Of a DNA stretch of 64,000 bases, positions 31,637 through 40,236 are shown in pieces. Numbering within the stretch: the stretch's first letter is position 1; every line of letters starts with the position of its first letter. The DNA lies in contig NZ_FNLF01000002.1 of the NCBI RefSeq assembly GCF_900103175.1, forward strand, positions 372,001 through 436,000. Direction: 5' to 3'. This DNA is from Tsukamurella pulmonis. Lineage in GTDB: Bacteria > Actinomycetota > Actinomycetes > Mycobacteriales > Mycobacteriaceae. Position numbers and translations under genes: made by a program. The notes under the pieces are model-generated. The model did not search any database. It was not told the DNA's origin and saw only the letters and a list, made by a program, of their open reading frames with translations.

Positions 31637-32749
31637 ATGCCCACGCTGCGCCGGCGCCGCCCGGCATCGATAGCGACGCAGATCCCGCCCCACCTGCGTG
31701 GGCGATACCGCCGGGATCCCTTCCTGCGCATCGTCACCGGTGGATACCGGGCCATCAACTGGATCGACGCCCGGCTCCGACTGCCCGCGCTCGGAGCCGG
31801 CAGCGCGGGGCAACGCGCGGTCCAGGTCGTGAGCAAGGACATCGCGGCGCCGGACGGGAGCGTGATCGCCCTCGTGCTCGAGCCGACCGACGGAGCGGCG
31901 GTGCGCTGGTCGGTCGGGGCCCACATCGATGTGACTCTCCCCTCGGGCCGGATCCGGCAGTACTCGCTCTGCGGCGACCCCGCCGACATCGAGAACTATC
32001 GGATCGCGGTGCGCAGGGTCAGCACCGACGGCGGATCGGGCGAGATCCACGACGACGTCACCGTGGGTACCGTCCTGCAGGTCTCCGTGCCGCGCAACGC
32101 CTTCCCGTTGGCGATCGGTGGATTCCGCCAGCAGACGACGCACGTACGGCTGATCGCGGGTGGCATCGGCATCACGCCGATCCGCCCGATGATCTCCGCG
32201 CTCGAGTCCGTCGGCGTTCCGTGGTCGATGGCGTACGCCGGGCGTGATCGCGATTCGATGGCCTTCCTCGACGGGATGCGCCGGTTCGGCGACCGCGTCA
32301 CGGTGCTCACCGACGACGGGGGTCCGCCGCCGGCGGCCTCCGCTCTCGTGGGAGAGCTGCCGCCGCGGAGCGCGGTGTACGTCTGCGGTCCGCCCCCGAT
32401 GATCGACGCCGTCCGTACGCACTTGGCGGCGCGACCCGACGTCGAGCTCCACTACGAGCGGTTCTCGCCCGCGCCCGTGGTCGACGGCCGGCCGTTCGAG
32501 CTCCACTTCGCGCGCACGGACGAGCGGGTCCCGGTGGCGGCGGACGAGACCGCACTGACCGCGCTACTGCGCGTCAGGCCGGACGCGACGTACTCGTGCC
32601 GGCAGGGCTTCTGCCGCTCGTGCGTCGTCCGGGTCGTCGACGGGGTCCCGGACCACAGGTCGACCGGGTTGTCGCAGGCCGAGCGCGACGAGGGATACTT
32701 CCTCCCGTGTGTCTCGCGCGCGGACGGACCGCTGAGCGTAGACATGTAG
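31637..32749 (+). CDS. FAD/2Fe-2S oxidoreductase (phthalate-dioxygenase-reductase type)
   Basis: A 370-residue electron-transfer flavoprotein. The N-terminal ~60 residues are basic and possibly membrane-associated. Then come the flavin-binding RQYSLCGDP, the NAD(P)-binding GGIGITPIRPM and YVCGPPPM, and a C-terminal plant-type ferredoxin domain with CRQGFCRSC and a last Cys in FLPC: four cysteines, cluster complete. It starts one base after the di-iron gene and very likely passes electrons to it. The order reductase domain then ferredoxin is that of phthalate dioxygenase reductases. Confidence 0.88.
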   Translation: MPTLRRRRPASIATQIPPHLRGRYRRDPFLRIVTGGYRAINWIDARLRLPALGAGSAGQRAVQVVSKDIAAPDGSVIALVLEPTDGAAVRWSVGAHIDVTLPSGRIRQYSLCGDPADIENYRIAVRRVSTDGGSGEIHDDVTVGTVLQVSVPRNAFPLAIGGFRQQTTHVRLIAGGIGITPIRPMISALESVGVPWSMAYAGRDRDSMAFLDGMRRFGDRVTVLTDDGGPPPAASALVGELPPRSAVYVCGPPPMIDAVRTHLAARPDVELHYERFSPAPVVDGRPFELHFARTDERVPVAADETALTALLRVRPDATYSCRQGFCRSCVVRVVDGVPDHRSTGLSQAERDEGYFLPCVSRADGPLSVDM

Positions 32750-32778
32750 TGACCTGCCCGCCGCACTGAGGAGAACCC

Positions 32779-33405
32779 ATGCCCCGCCTCTCGAGGCCGC
32801 GCGGTGCGCACCGGAACGAGAACGGCGAGCACACCTACCGCGCGATCGTGGAGGCCGCCACCGAGGTCCTCGCGACGCAGGGATGGCGCGCGGCCAGCGT
32901 GGCCGCGGTCGCGAGCCGAGCAGGCGTCACGAGGGGTGCGATCCAGCACCACTTCAAGGACCGCCAGGGGCTGTTCACGGCGTCGGTCAAGCACGTCCTC
33001 GAGTCCCGGATCCAGGACATCGTCGAGCTGCAGGGCACGTCCGTGGACGAGGCCGACCGCACACGCGCGATCGTGCGCGCCGTCGTCGACATGCACATCG
33101 GCACCAATTTCGCCGCGGGCCTGCAGCTCTGCATGGCCGCCGCCGACGACCCGGCCCTGCGGCCCCAGGTGGCGGCGATGGAGCTCGAGGTCGGTGCGCG
33201 GGGGTTCTGGGCGCTGGTGGAACGACTCGGTCTCAACGGCAACGACGCCACTGTCCGCGCCACGGTGCAGGCCTTCCTCGATTCCGCGCGGGGGCTCGGG
33301 CTGGCGGCGATGCTCAACGACGACTCGCAGCGTCGCGCGACGGTGTGCGACCGGTGGGCCGTCATGCTCGACGATCTCCGCGCCGAGGATCCAGCGGGCG
33401 GGTAG
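32779..33405 (+). CDS. TetR-family transcriptional regulator
   Basis: The 208-residue TetR protein has its HTH at about residues 20-65 (AIVEAATEVLATQGWRAASVAAVASRAGVTRGAIQHHFKDRQGLF) and a helical ligand-binding part typical of the family. GAGGAGAA precedes ATG 32779. It ends the alpha/beta hydrolase - di-iron - reductase operon and is the best candidate to bind the two CCATGC-N6-GCATGG sites at the divergent promoters. The ligand is unknown. Confidence 0.88.
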   Translation: MPRLSRPRGAHRNENGEHTYRAIVEAATEVLATQGWRAASVAAVASRAGVTRGAIQHHFKDRQGLFTASVKHVLESRIQDIVELQGTSVDEADRTRAIVRAVVDMHIGTNFAAGLQLCMAAADDPALRPQVAAMELEVGARGFWALVERLGLNGNDATVRATVQAFLDSARGLGLAAMLNDDSQRRATVCDRWAVMLDDLRAEDPAGG

Positions 33406-33490
33406 CCGACGGCGGCACAGCCGAATCCGTAAGGTTCTCGAACACCGGCATCTCGACGTGCCCCGCGCGGCGTTCGGCCTCCGGGGTGCT

Positions 33491-34102
33491 CTACGACGAT
33501 GCGCGGGCGCAGAGCGCGGGGAACGCGCTCGCCCACGCGGCGAGAACACGGCGTTCGGTGTCCTCGCTACTACGGAGCACGCTGGTGAGGGCCTGGCCGC
33601 GCAGGAGCTCCAGCAGCATCTCGAAGGCCACCGGAAACCCCGGCAGCTGTGCGTATTCCGGGCCGAAGGCCTCGGCGCCGAGCTCGCGGATCCCCTGCCC
33701 GACGGTGCGCTCGTACGGCACGAGCACCTCCCGCAGCTCGGGGTCCGTGCGCGCCGCCATCCACAACTCGTAGCCCGCGACGTAGAGCGGCCCGGACATC
33801 GCGGTGCGCAGCACGTCGATGGCGAAGGCGACACGATCGGCGCCCGCGGGCGGCGCGGTCAGGGCTTCGCGCACATCGCGATCCTGCTGCTCGGCGACGC
33901 GCTGCACTGCGGCCACGAACAGGGCCGACTTACTCGGGAAGTGGTGCAGCAGTGCGCCTCGCGAGACGCCGGCCATCTGCTGGACCCGCAGGGTGGTGGT
34001 GCCCGCGTAGCCGTGCTCGACCAGAGCGGTGACGGTGGCGTCGATCAGCCGTTTGCGCATCTCGACCGGGTTGATCGTGCGGGCCGCGGCCATTCTCACC
34101 AT
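33491..34102 (-). CDS. TetR-family transcriptional regulator
   Basis: A 203-residue TetR regulator with HTH RLIDATVTALVEHGYAGTTTLRVQQMAGVSRGALLHHFPSKSALF. Two ATG codons (34102, 34093) are possible starts. It is the last gene of an enoyl-CoA hydratase - SDR - TetR operon on the minus strand, and the palindrome at 35878-35901 before the first gene is its probable operator (autoregulation). It sits tail to tail with the other TetR gene. Confidence 0.88.
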   Translation of the reverse strand: MVRMAAARTINPVEMRKRLIDATVTALVEHGYAGTTTLRVQQMAGVSRGALLHHFPSKSALFVAAVQRVAEQQDRDVREALTAPPAGADRVAFAIDVLRTAMSGPLYVAGYELWMAARTDPELREVLVPYERTVGQGIRELGAEAFGPEYAQLPGFPVAFEMLLELLRGQALTSVLRSSEDTERRVLAAWASAFPALCARASS

Positions 34103-34205
34103 CCCTGTCCGTGTGCTCGTCCGGGCGGCGCGACGGTGCGCCGGGGCTCACCATCGTCGCACGCCGGCGAGCCCGGTCCGGTGTGCTCGGCCCTGCCCGA
34201 AGGCC

Positions 34206-35030
34206 TCAGCCGACGAGACCGCCGCTGCAGGCGAGCACCTCGCCGGTGATGTAGTCGGACTCGGGCAGACACAGGAGATACACTGCGCCGGCCGCCTCCT
34301 CCGGCGTCCCGAGCCGACCGAGCGGCGCGATGTGCTGCGCGGCTTGGCGGATCATCGGATTGACCCCGACCGTGATCTCACGCCCCTCGATCTCGATGGT
34401 CTCGGCATCCTCCGCCGAGCTGGTCAGGCGGGTCTCGATCAGCCCGAAGGCCACGGCGTTCACCGTGACCCGGTAGCGGCCCCACTCCTTGGCGATGGCC
34501 TTGGTCAGGCCGAGGATCCCCGCCTTGCCCGCGGAGTAGTTGGCCTGGCCCGCATTCCCGTAGAGGCCCGCGAGGGAGGAGATGTTGACGACCTTGCGGG
34601 TCACCGGATTCCCCGCGGCGCTCTCGCGCTTGGCCGCCGCGCTGATCACCGGCTGGGCGGCGCGCAGGATCTGGAACGGTGCCTTGAGGTGCACATCGAG
34701 AATGGCGTCCCACTGCTCGTCGCCCATCTTCTGGACCACGCCGTCCCAGGTGTAGCCCGCGTTGTTGACGATGATGTCCAGGCCGCCGAACGAATCGACG
34801 GCGGTGTCGACGAAGCGTTGCGCGAAGCCCACCTCGGTCACGTTGCCGGGACATGCGACGGCGGAGCCCCCGACTGCCGTGATCTCGGCTGCCGTCGCCC
34901 GCGCGACCGCCTCGTCGAGGTCGTTGACCACGACGTTCGCGCCGTGCGCGGCGAGCTTGTGTGCGACCGCGGCGCCGATGCCGCGTCCGGATCCGCTGAC
35001 GATCGCGGTCCTGCCCTGCAACGTGGTCAT
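34206..35030 (-). CDS. Short-chain dehydrogenase/reductase (FabG/3-hydroxyacyl-CoA type)
   Basis: A 274-residue classical SDR. The cofactor motif SGSGRGIGAA replaces the first Gly of TGxxxGIG with Ser, NNAGYTWDG is present, and the catalytic Ser-Tyr-Lys lie in VNISSLAGLYGNAGQANYSAGKAG. Acts on NAD(P)-dependent oxidation/reduction of a hydroxyl, probably a 3-hydroxyacyl-CoA given its partner. ATG 35030 overlaps the stop of the enoyl-CoA hydratase (ATGA). Confidence 0.9.
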   Translation of the reverse strand: MTTLQGRTAIVSGSGRGIGAAVAHKLAAHGANVVVNDLDEAVARATAAEITAVGGSAVACPGNVTEVGFAQRFVDTAVDSFGGLDIIVNNAGYTWDGVVQKMGDEQWDAILDVHLKAPFQILRAAQPVISAAAKRESAAGNPVTRKVVNISSLAGLYGNAGQANYSAGKAGILGLTKAIAKEWGRYRVTVNAVAFGLIETRLTSSAEDAETIEIEGREITVGVNPMIRQAAQHIAPLGRLGTPEEAAGAVYLLCLPESDYITGEVLACSGGLVG

Positions 35031-35866
35031 GGAGTGTCCTCATCTGTCGTCGTGCCCAGGTCGGTGAAACTGCCGTGCCTGCCCGCGCCGTCGGCGAAAC
35101 GGGTCGCGCCGGCGAGAGTGTCGGAGAGCAGGGAGGTCCTGCCGTGCTGGTGCTCGTTGGCCATGGCGTCGGTCTCGGTGAGCCCCTCCTGCTCGAGCGT
35201 GGACAGCCGGTCCTCGCGCAGGCAGGTCTGAGGGAAGCGGGTGAGCTCATGAGCCAGCGCGAGGGCGTGCTCCAGGGCCGTGCCACTGGGCGCGAGCCGG
35301 TTGACCAGGCCCATCGCTCGGGCCTCCTCGGCGGGCACCGCACGACCGGTGAGTATCAGGTCCATGGCGTGCCCCATGCCGATCAGGCGGGGGAGCCGTA
35401 CCGTGCCGCCGTCGATGAGCGGGACTCCCCACCGCCGGCAGAAGACGCCGAGCACCGCATCGTCGTCGGCGACCCGCAGGTCCGCCCAGAGAGCGAGCTC
35501 GAGCCCTCCCGCCACCGCGTGCCCGGAGATCGCCGCGATCACCGGCTTGGACAGGCGCAGGCGGGAGACCCCCATCGGGGCGTCGCCGTCGGGCGCGAAC
35601 CGGTTCGGATCGCCGGCCGCCACCGCCTTGAGATCGGCTCCGGCGCAGAAGGTGCCGCCCTCGCCGGTCAGGATCGCCACGGCGGCATCGGGATCGGCGT
35701 CGAAGGCGCGGAATGCGTCCGCCAGCGCCTCGGCCGTGCGCCGGTCGACGGCGTTGCGCACCGCGGGGCGGTTGATGGACACGATCGTCACCGGGCCGTC
35801 CTTGCGGACGAGCACACGTTCCTCTGGCGGCGGCGGGGTCTCACCGTGGTCCGAGCTGCTGTGCAT
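35027..35866 (-). CDS. Enoyl-CoA hydratase/isomerase (crotonase family)
   Basis: The 279-residue crotonase has the CoA/oxyanion segments GTFCAGADLKAVAAGD and ISGHAVAGGLELALWADLRVA. The usual first catalytic Glu region reads RRWGVPLIDGGTVRLPRL, and the second Glu position is Asp (MDLILTG), so it may be a variant hydratase or isomerase. ATG 35866 lies 11 bp from a perfect palindrome. It leads the operon with the SDR, to which it is coupled by a 4-nt overlap. Confidence 0.88.
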   Translation of the reverse strand: MHSSSDHGETPPPPEERVLVRKDGPVTIVSINRPAVRNAVDRRTAEALADAFRAFDADPDAAVAILTGEGGTFCAGADLKAVAAGDPNRFAPDGDAPMGVSRLRLSKPVIAAISGHAVAGGLELALWADLRVADDDAVLGVFCRRWGVPLIDGGTVRLPRLIGMGHAMDLILTGRAVPAEEARAMGLVNRLAPSGTALEHALALAHELTRFPQTCLREDRLSTLEQEGLTETDAMANEHQHGRTSLLSDTLAGATRFADGAGRHGSFTDLGTTTDEDTP

Positions 35867-35877
35867 GACGAGCACCG

Positions 35878-35901
35878 TACAGTCAGTCTGGACTGACTGT
35901 A
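35878..35901. promoter_or_regulatory. 10-4-10 palindrome (TACAGTCAGT-CTGG-ACTGACTGTA)
   Basis: Perfect palindrome immediately upstream of the crotonase ATG, overlapping the expected promoter. A typical TetR operator. The operon's own TetR gene is the likely ligand-binding partner. Confidence 0.7.
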
Positions 35902-35962
35902 AAGAGGTCGCCGGGAGAGCGGCTCGGCGCCTGCGGGTTCCGCCGCGGCGCCGCACGCGACG

Positions 35963-35993
35963 AAGGCCGATCGCGAGGTGCGATCGGCCTTCA
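35963..35993. terminator. Intrinsic terminator (13-5-13) below the Gly-rich gene
   Basis: GAAGGCCGATCGC, loop GAGGT, GCGATCGGCCTTC. It lies just past the 3' end of the minus-strand Gly-rich gene and before the crotonase promoter. Confidence 0.65.
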
Positions 35994-36047
35994 TCGTGAG
36001 TCTCACTCCGGCGCTCGCCGTGGGGCGGAGCAGGAGGTGTCCGCCTG

Positions 36048-37613
36048 TCAGTCGGTGACCGACTCCGAGCCGGATTCGGCCGCGTCGGCGGACTCGGGCT
36101 CGTCGGCTGCGCCGGCGCTCGCCGTACTCGGCGTCTGCTCGGAGCTCTGCACGCCGGCGGCCGGCTCACCGCCGGACTTCGCGGCGTCGGCCTCGTCGCC
36201 GTCCTCGGTCGTGGTGTGCTCGACGGTGACGCTCGGCGGCGTGGAGGTGGGGCCACCGTCCTCGCCGCCGTTCGTGCTGGCGGATCCGCCGGCGACGGTC
36301 ACCGACGTGGTGCCGCCGCCGTTGGTGACAACACCCGTCACGGAGCCGCCGTTGACCGCGGCCCCGGACTCGTTCACGCTGCCGGTCACGGGGTTGACGT
36401 CGACGGTCGCTGTGCCCGCGGGGGTGCTCGTGGTCGAATTGCCCGAGGGGCTGACGATGGTGGAACCGGTCGGCGTGACGGCCACGAAGCCGCCGTTCAC
36501 GACGGTGTTGTGGCCACCGAGCGGGGTGCCGACGTTGACCAGCCCCATGCCGCCACCCGCGGACAGCCCGCCGGTGCCGAGGTTGAAGAATCCGCCCTGC
36601 AGGACGGTATTGATCGTGCCGAGCGGGCCGCCGAGGCTGCCCGAGGCCACCGGTCCCTGGATGTTCAGGCCGTCCAGCCCCAGGTGCAGGTTGCCGAGCT
36701 GGCCGCCCCCGCCGAAGCCGATGCCGAAGATCGAACCACCGCCGAGGCTCCACCCGCCGCCTCCGATGTTCAGCCCGTTGGCATCGAGCGTCAGGACGAT
36801 CGGCGAGAAGGCGCCGCTGAGGCTGCCCAGCGGGCCGCCCCCGCCGAAGGTGAGCATCGGGCTCTGGAGCATCAGACCGGTGGGGGTGATCGAGATGGCG
36901 CCGAGCATCATGTTCACGGTGCCGCCGCCCAGGGACGGCGACGATCCGTTCAGGTTGAAGTGGCCGCCGCCGGCGAAGAGGCCCCCGGCCCCGACGCTGA
37001 GGTTGCCGGCGGAGAACGAGTTCGTAAGGGTGCCGAGCGGACTCCAGAAGGAATGGGACCCGTTCGGGCCGCTGGCCGTGAAGCCGGTGGAGGTCAATCG
37101 GCCTTGACCGAAGTAGGTGTTGCCTGTGCTGGTCAGGAGCCCCGGAATGCCGCGGGAGTAGCCGCGGACCCCGAGGTAGACCTCGAAGCCGTTCGGACCG
37201 GACGACACATAGGGACCGGATCCGGTGGTGCTCGCGTACACCCCCTGCGGCCCTCGCCAGGTGCTGCTGCCGCCCGGCGCGTAGACGCTGATGGTGCCGT
37301 CCGGACTCTGGCGTATGCCCCCCGGGCCGTAGACGGTGCCCCGGGTGCCGAGGCCGAACGGATAGACGGTGGTGACCGAACCACCCGAGACGATCATGCC
37401 CGGTTCGTGGGGATTGGTGATGTAGGTGATCGAGCTGCCGAACGGGCCGGGGATGGTGGTCGGGGCTGCGACGGTGTCCATTGCCGTGGTCGCCGCAGCC
37501 GCGCCCCCCGCGCCGCCTGTCGTGATCGCTGCGGTCGCGGCCAGCGCACCCGCCGCGACGGTCGCCCGCCGCGCCGAACGTTGAAGCGCTGTCGGTGCGC
37601 TGTGTCGTCCCAC
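36048..37613 (-). CDS. Secreted glycine-rich low-complexity protein (521 residues)
   Basis: I do not recognise the family. From GTG 37613 (MGRHSAPTALQRSARR) the product has a basic N-terminus, a hydrophobic Ala-rich signal (TVAAGALAATAAITTGGAGGAAAA) and a mature part rich in Gly, Ser, Thr and Asn. Short quasi-repeats such as LNIGGGGWSLGGGS, LGNLHLGLDGLNIQGP and GGTVNMMLGAISITPTG suggest a beta-solenoid or an adhesin-like surface protein. The tail (about 400-521) is acidic and Ser/Thr/Glu-rich, so probably extended. GGAGG lies 7 nt before the GTG, which decides the start. A 400-bp AT-richer leader precedes it. Confidence 0.7.
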   Translation of the reverse strand: MGRHSAPTALQRSARRATVAAGALAATAAITTGGAGGAAAATTAMDTVAAPTTIPGPFGSSITYITNPHEPGMIVSGGSVTTVYPFGLGTRGTVYGPGGIRQSPDGTISVYAPGGSSTWRGPQGVYASTTGSGPYVSSGPNGFEVYLGVRGYSRGIPGLLTSTGNTYFGQGRLTSTGFTASGPNGSHSFWSPLGTLTNSFSAGNLSVGAGGLFAGGGHFNLNGSSPSLGGGTVNMMLGAISITPTGLMLQSPMLTFGGGGPLGSLSGAFSPIVLTLDANGLNIGGGGWSLGGGSIFGIGFGGGGQLGNLHLGLDGLNIQGPVASGSLGGPLGTINTVLQGGFFNLGTGGLSAGGGMGLVNVGTPLGGHNTVVNGGFVAVTPTGSTIVSPSGNSTTSTPAGTATVDVNPVTGSVNESGAAVNGGSVTGVVTNGGGTTSVTVAGGSASTNGGEDGGPTSTPPSVTVEHTTTEDGDEADAAKSGGEPAAGVQSSEQTPSTASAGAADEPESADAAESGSESVTD

Positions 37614-38010
37614 GAAAGTACCTCCGGTTGAAAAAGAATGAATGTATGCAAAAGAACTTCTGCAATAGGAAAATCCTAACGTGCGAAGAGACTTAAAATG
37701 AGCTGATTGCAAAACGCGCTGTGCTGACTCCCGTAAGGGGACATCGTTTCCGTTTCAGGGCGGCCACCCGCGTTCGGACCGCTCCTGACCTCGGAAGCAT
37801 GGTGAGTTTGAGGTAGAAAAGTCCTTGCACTCACGAATCTGCGGTCACCTGAGGAAACATTCCTCCTGTCCAGGAGTGGGCGCCGTAGAGATGTTGCAAT
37901 CGAATAGTCAGAGGTGTTGATCCGACGCGGGATACTGACGCTAACGATCCATTTTCCCGGCGGGCCGCCTGTCGGGCCGGAGCCGGCGTCGTCGGGTACC
38001 GGGGCCGGAC
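37614..38010. other. AT-richer leader upstream of the Gly-rich gene
   Basis: About 400 bp without a gene between the Gly-rich secreted protein and the diguanylate cyclase, both on the minus strand. It is visibly AT-richer (for example around 37630-37690 and 37800-37900), so it may be a long 5' UTR or multiple-factor promoter of the Gly-rich gene. Confidence 0.5.
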
Positions 38011-39126
38011 TCAGTGCGCCGTCGTATCCGGTGACGCTACGACGGCGTCTCCGGTGCGCTTCGCGCGGTACATCGCCGCGTCGGCATGGGTGAGGAGCCC
38101 GTCGAGGAGCTCGCGTTCGGGCGTGGGGGCGTCGGTTGCGGCCACGCCGATGCTGGCGGTGATGGCGACACCGTCGACGGCGGGGAGCGCGCGCACGCCC
38201 TCCCGGACCCGTTCGGCGAGATCGAGGTACGTGGGCATCGCATGGCCGACGATGAGGAGGGCGAATTCGTCGCCGCCCAACCTCGCCACGATGGCGTCGA
38301 CCGCCGCGCCCTCCGCGCGCAACAGGCGGGCGACCCGCACGAGCGTCTCGTCCCCCGCGTGGTGGCCGTGGGCGTCGTTGATCGCTTTGAAGCGGTCGAG
38401 ATCGAGGACGATGACGCCGACGTGCGCGGCGCTGGGCGTGCGCCGCATGGCCCACGTGGCCCACATGGTGGTCAGTCCGCGCCGGTTGCGGGCGCCGGTG
38501 AGGGGGTCGGTGCCCGCCTCGGCGGTGTCGAACCACGAGAAGGTCATGCCGAACTGCATCACCGCGGGGACGCCGATCGTGGCGCCGACCAGGATCGCGG
38601 CGCCCAGCACCGCGACGGTCCACCCCTGCGCGGGGATGACCGCCACCGTCGAGGCGACGATCGCCGCGAGTACCAGGGCGGCGTTGACGAGGAACGCACG
38701 TGTCGCCAGGATGAGCGCTCCGAAGGTCGCGATCATCGCCAGGCTGGCGATGAACGCGACCGACTCCTTCTGCGTCGACGAGGCCGCGTAGATAGCGATG
38801 ATCGAGGAGGCGAAGAAGATCGCCGCACCGCGCGAGGTGGGGACATCGCCGATCCGCCAGCGGATCGCCCAGAACAGTGCCACCGCGCCGGCCGCGACCA
38901 GCCTGATGATCACCCAGGGGGTCAGCGGGTGGACGACGGTCAGCAGGACGAGTGAGAGCACGCCCAGGAACAGGGCGCAGACGCTGACCACGAGCCGCAC
39001 CATCGGCAGCAGAGATCGATTCCGCAGGTAGGCGATGCGTTCGCCGTAGCTGGGCCCGCCCTCCCACCATTCGCCGGCGAGCCGACGGAGATCCGCCCGC
39101 CTGCTCGTCGAGCTCTCAGGGTTCAC
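38011..39126 (-). CDS. Membrane diguanylate cyclase (GGDEF)
   Basis: The 371-residue protein makes cyclic di-GMP. It has about six hydrophobic segments (residues 40-205) and a C-terminal GGDEF domain with DPLTGARNRRGL, DLDRFKAINDAHGHHAGDETL, and an intact LGGDEFAL active site. No inhibitory RxxD site is obvious four residues before GGDEF. The sensor part is not recognised. ATG 39126 is used. The Gly-rich surface-protein gene downstream could be a c-di-GMP-linked output, but this is a guess. Confidence 0.92.
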   Translation of the reverse strand: MNPESSTSRRADLRRLAGEWWEGGPSYGERIAYLRNRSLLPMVRLVVSVCALFLGVLSLVLLTVVHPLTPWVIIRLVAAGAVALFWAIRWRIGDVPTSRGAAIFFASSIIAIYAASSTQKESVAFIASLAMIATFGALILATRAFLVNAALVLAAIVASTVAVIPAQGWTVAVLGAAILVGATIGVPAVMQFGMTFSWFDTAEAGTDPLTGARNRRGLTTMWATWAMRRTPSAAHVGVIVLDLDRFKAINDAHGHHAGDETLVRVARLLRAEGAAVDAIVARLGGDEFALLIVGHAMPTYLDLAERVREGVRALPAVDGVAITASIGVAATDAPTPERELLDGLLTHADAAMYRAKRTGDAVVASPDTTAH

Positions 39127-39222
39127 GGTGGCAATCTAGTCGACGCTGACCGCTCTGACGAGGAAACGACGACCCGACTTCCGGGGTGCCGCCCTCCGCG
39201 CCGGAAGTGAGAGCATCGAAGC

Positions 39223-40236
39223 ATGTCGCCGACTTCTGAATCCCCGGACAATCCCGCCCTCGCGGCGGAGGCGCGGATCGCGCGGACGGCGGTCACCGTG
39301 TTCCCGCTCCTGGTCCTGGTGGCCGGTGTCGTCGGCTACCTGACGCCGAGCACGTTCACGCCTCTGGCGCCGTCGGTGCCGTACCTACTCGGCCTGATCA
39401 TGTTCTGCATGGGACTCACGCTGACCCCGCCCGATCTGGCGTCGGTCGCGAAGCGGCCCTGGGCGGTCGTGCTCGGCATCGTCGCGCACTACGTGATCAT
39501 GCCGGGCGCGGGCTGGGCGATCGCGCACGCGCTGCAGCTCGAGCCGGAGCTGGCGGTGGGCGTCATCCTCGTGGGCTGCGCCCCGTCGGGGACGGCCTCG
39601 AACGTCATGGCCTTCCTGGCCAAGGGCGACGTGGCGCTGTCCGTCGCCGTCGCGAGCGTCTCGACGCTCATCGCGCCGGTCGTCACGCCGCTCCTGGTCC
39701 TCCTGCTGGCCGGTTCCTATCTGCCGATCGACGCCGGCGCGATGGTGCTCGACATCGTCAAAACCGTTCTGTTGCCGGTGATCCTCGGCGTGCTCGCGCG
39801 CCGCTTCGCGAAGGGGCTCGTGGCGCGGGCGCTCCCGGTGCTGCCGTGGGCGTCCGCGATCGTCATCGCGTTCATCGTCGCGATCGTCGTGGCGGGCAGC
39901 GCGAGCAAGCTCGCCGCGGCGGGAGGCATCGTGTTCCTCGCCGTGTTGCTGCACAACGGCTTCGGACTGGGGCTGGGCTACCTCGCAGGCAAGGTCGGGC
40001 GTCTGGACGACCGTGCTCGTCGCGCGCTGGCCTTCGAGGTCGGCATGCAGAACTCCGGCCTGGCGGCGACGCTGGCCACGGCGCACTTCTCGCCGCTCGC
40101 CGCCCTGCCGTCCGCGGTCTTCTCGCTGTGGCACAACGTCTCCGGTGCGATCGTCGCGGCGTGGCTCGCGCGCCGGCCGATCCGTGACTCGGCCCGGGAT
40201 CAGGGGGCGGCGACGGGCTCGAGGCACAGCACGTAG
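39223..40236 (+). CDS. Bile-acid:sodium symporter family transporter (BASS)
   Basis: A 337-residue BASS-family carrier. Nine to ten helices are visible, with family motifs MFCMGLTLTPPDL, GVILVGCAPSGTASNVMAFLAKGDVALSV, and AFEVGMQNSGLAATLA near the C-terminus. Such proteins move organic anions (bile acids, pantoate, pyruvate) with sodium. It ends convergently, overlapping the next gene's 3' end by 37 nt. Confidence 0.9.
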   Translation: MSPTSESPDNPALAAEARIARTAVTVFPLLVLVAGVVGYLTPSTFTPLAPSVPYLLGLIMFCMGLTLTPPDLASVAKRPWAVVLGIVAHYVIMPGAGWAIAHALQLEPELAVGVILVGCAPSGTASNVMAFLAKGDVALSVAVASVSTLIAPVVTPLLVLLLAGSYLPIDAGAMVLDIVKTVLLPVILGVLARRFAKGLVARALPVLPWASAIVIAFIVAIVVAGSASKLAAAGGIVFLAVLLHNGFGLGLGYLAGKVGRLDDRARRALAFEVGMQNSGLAATLATAHFSPLAALPSAVFSLWHNVSGAIVAAWLARRPIRDSARDQGAATGSRHST

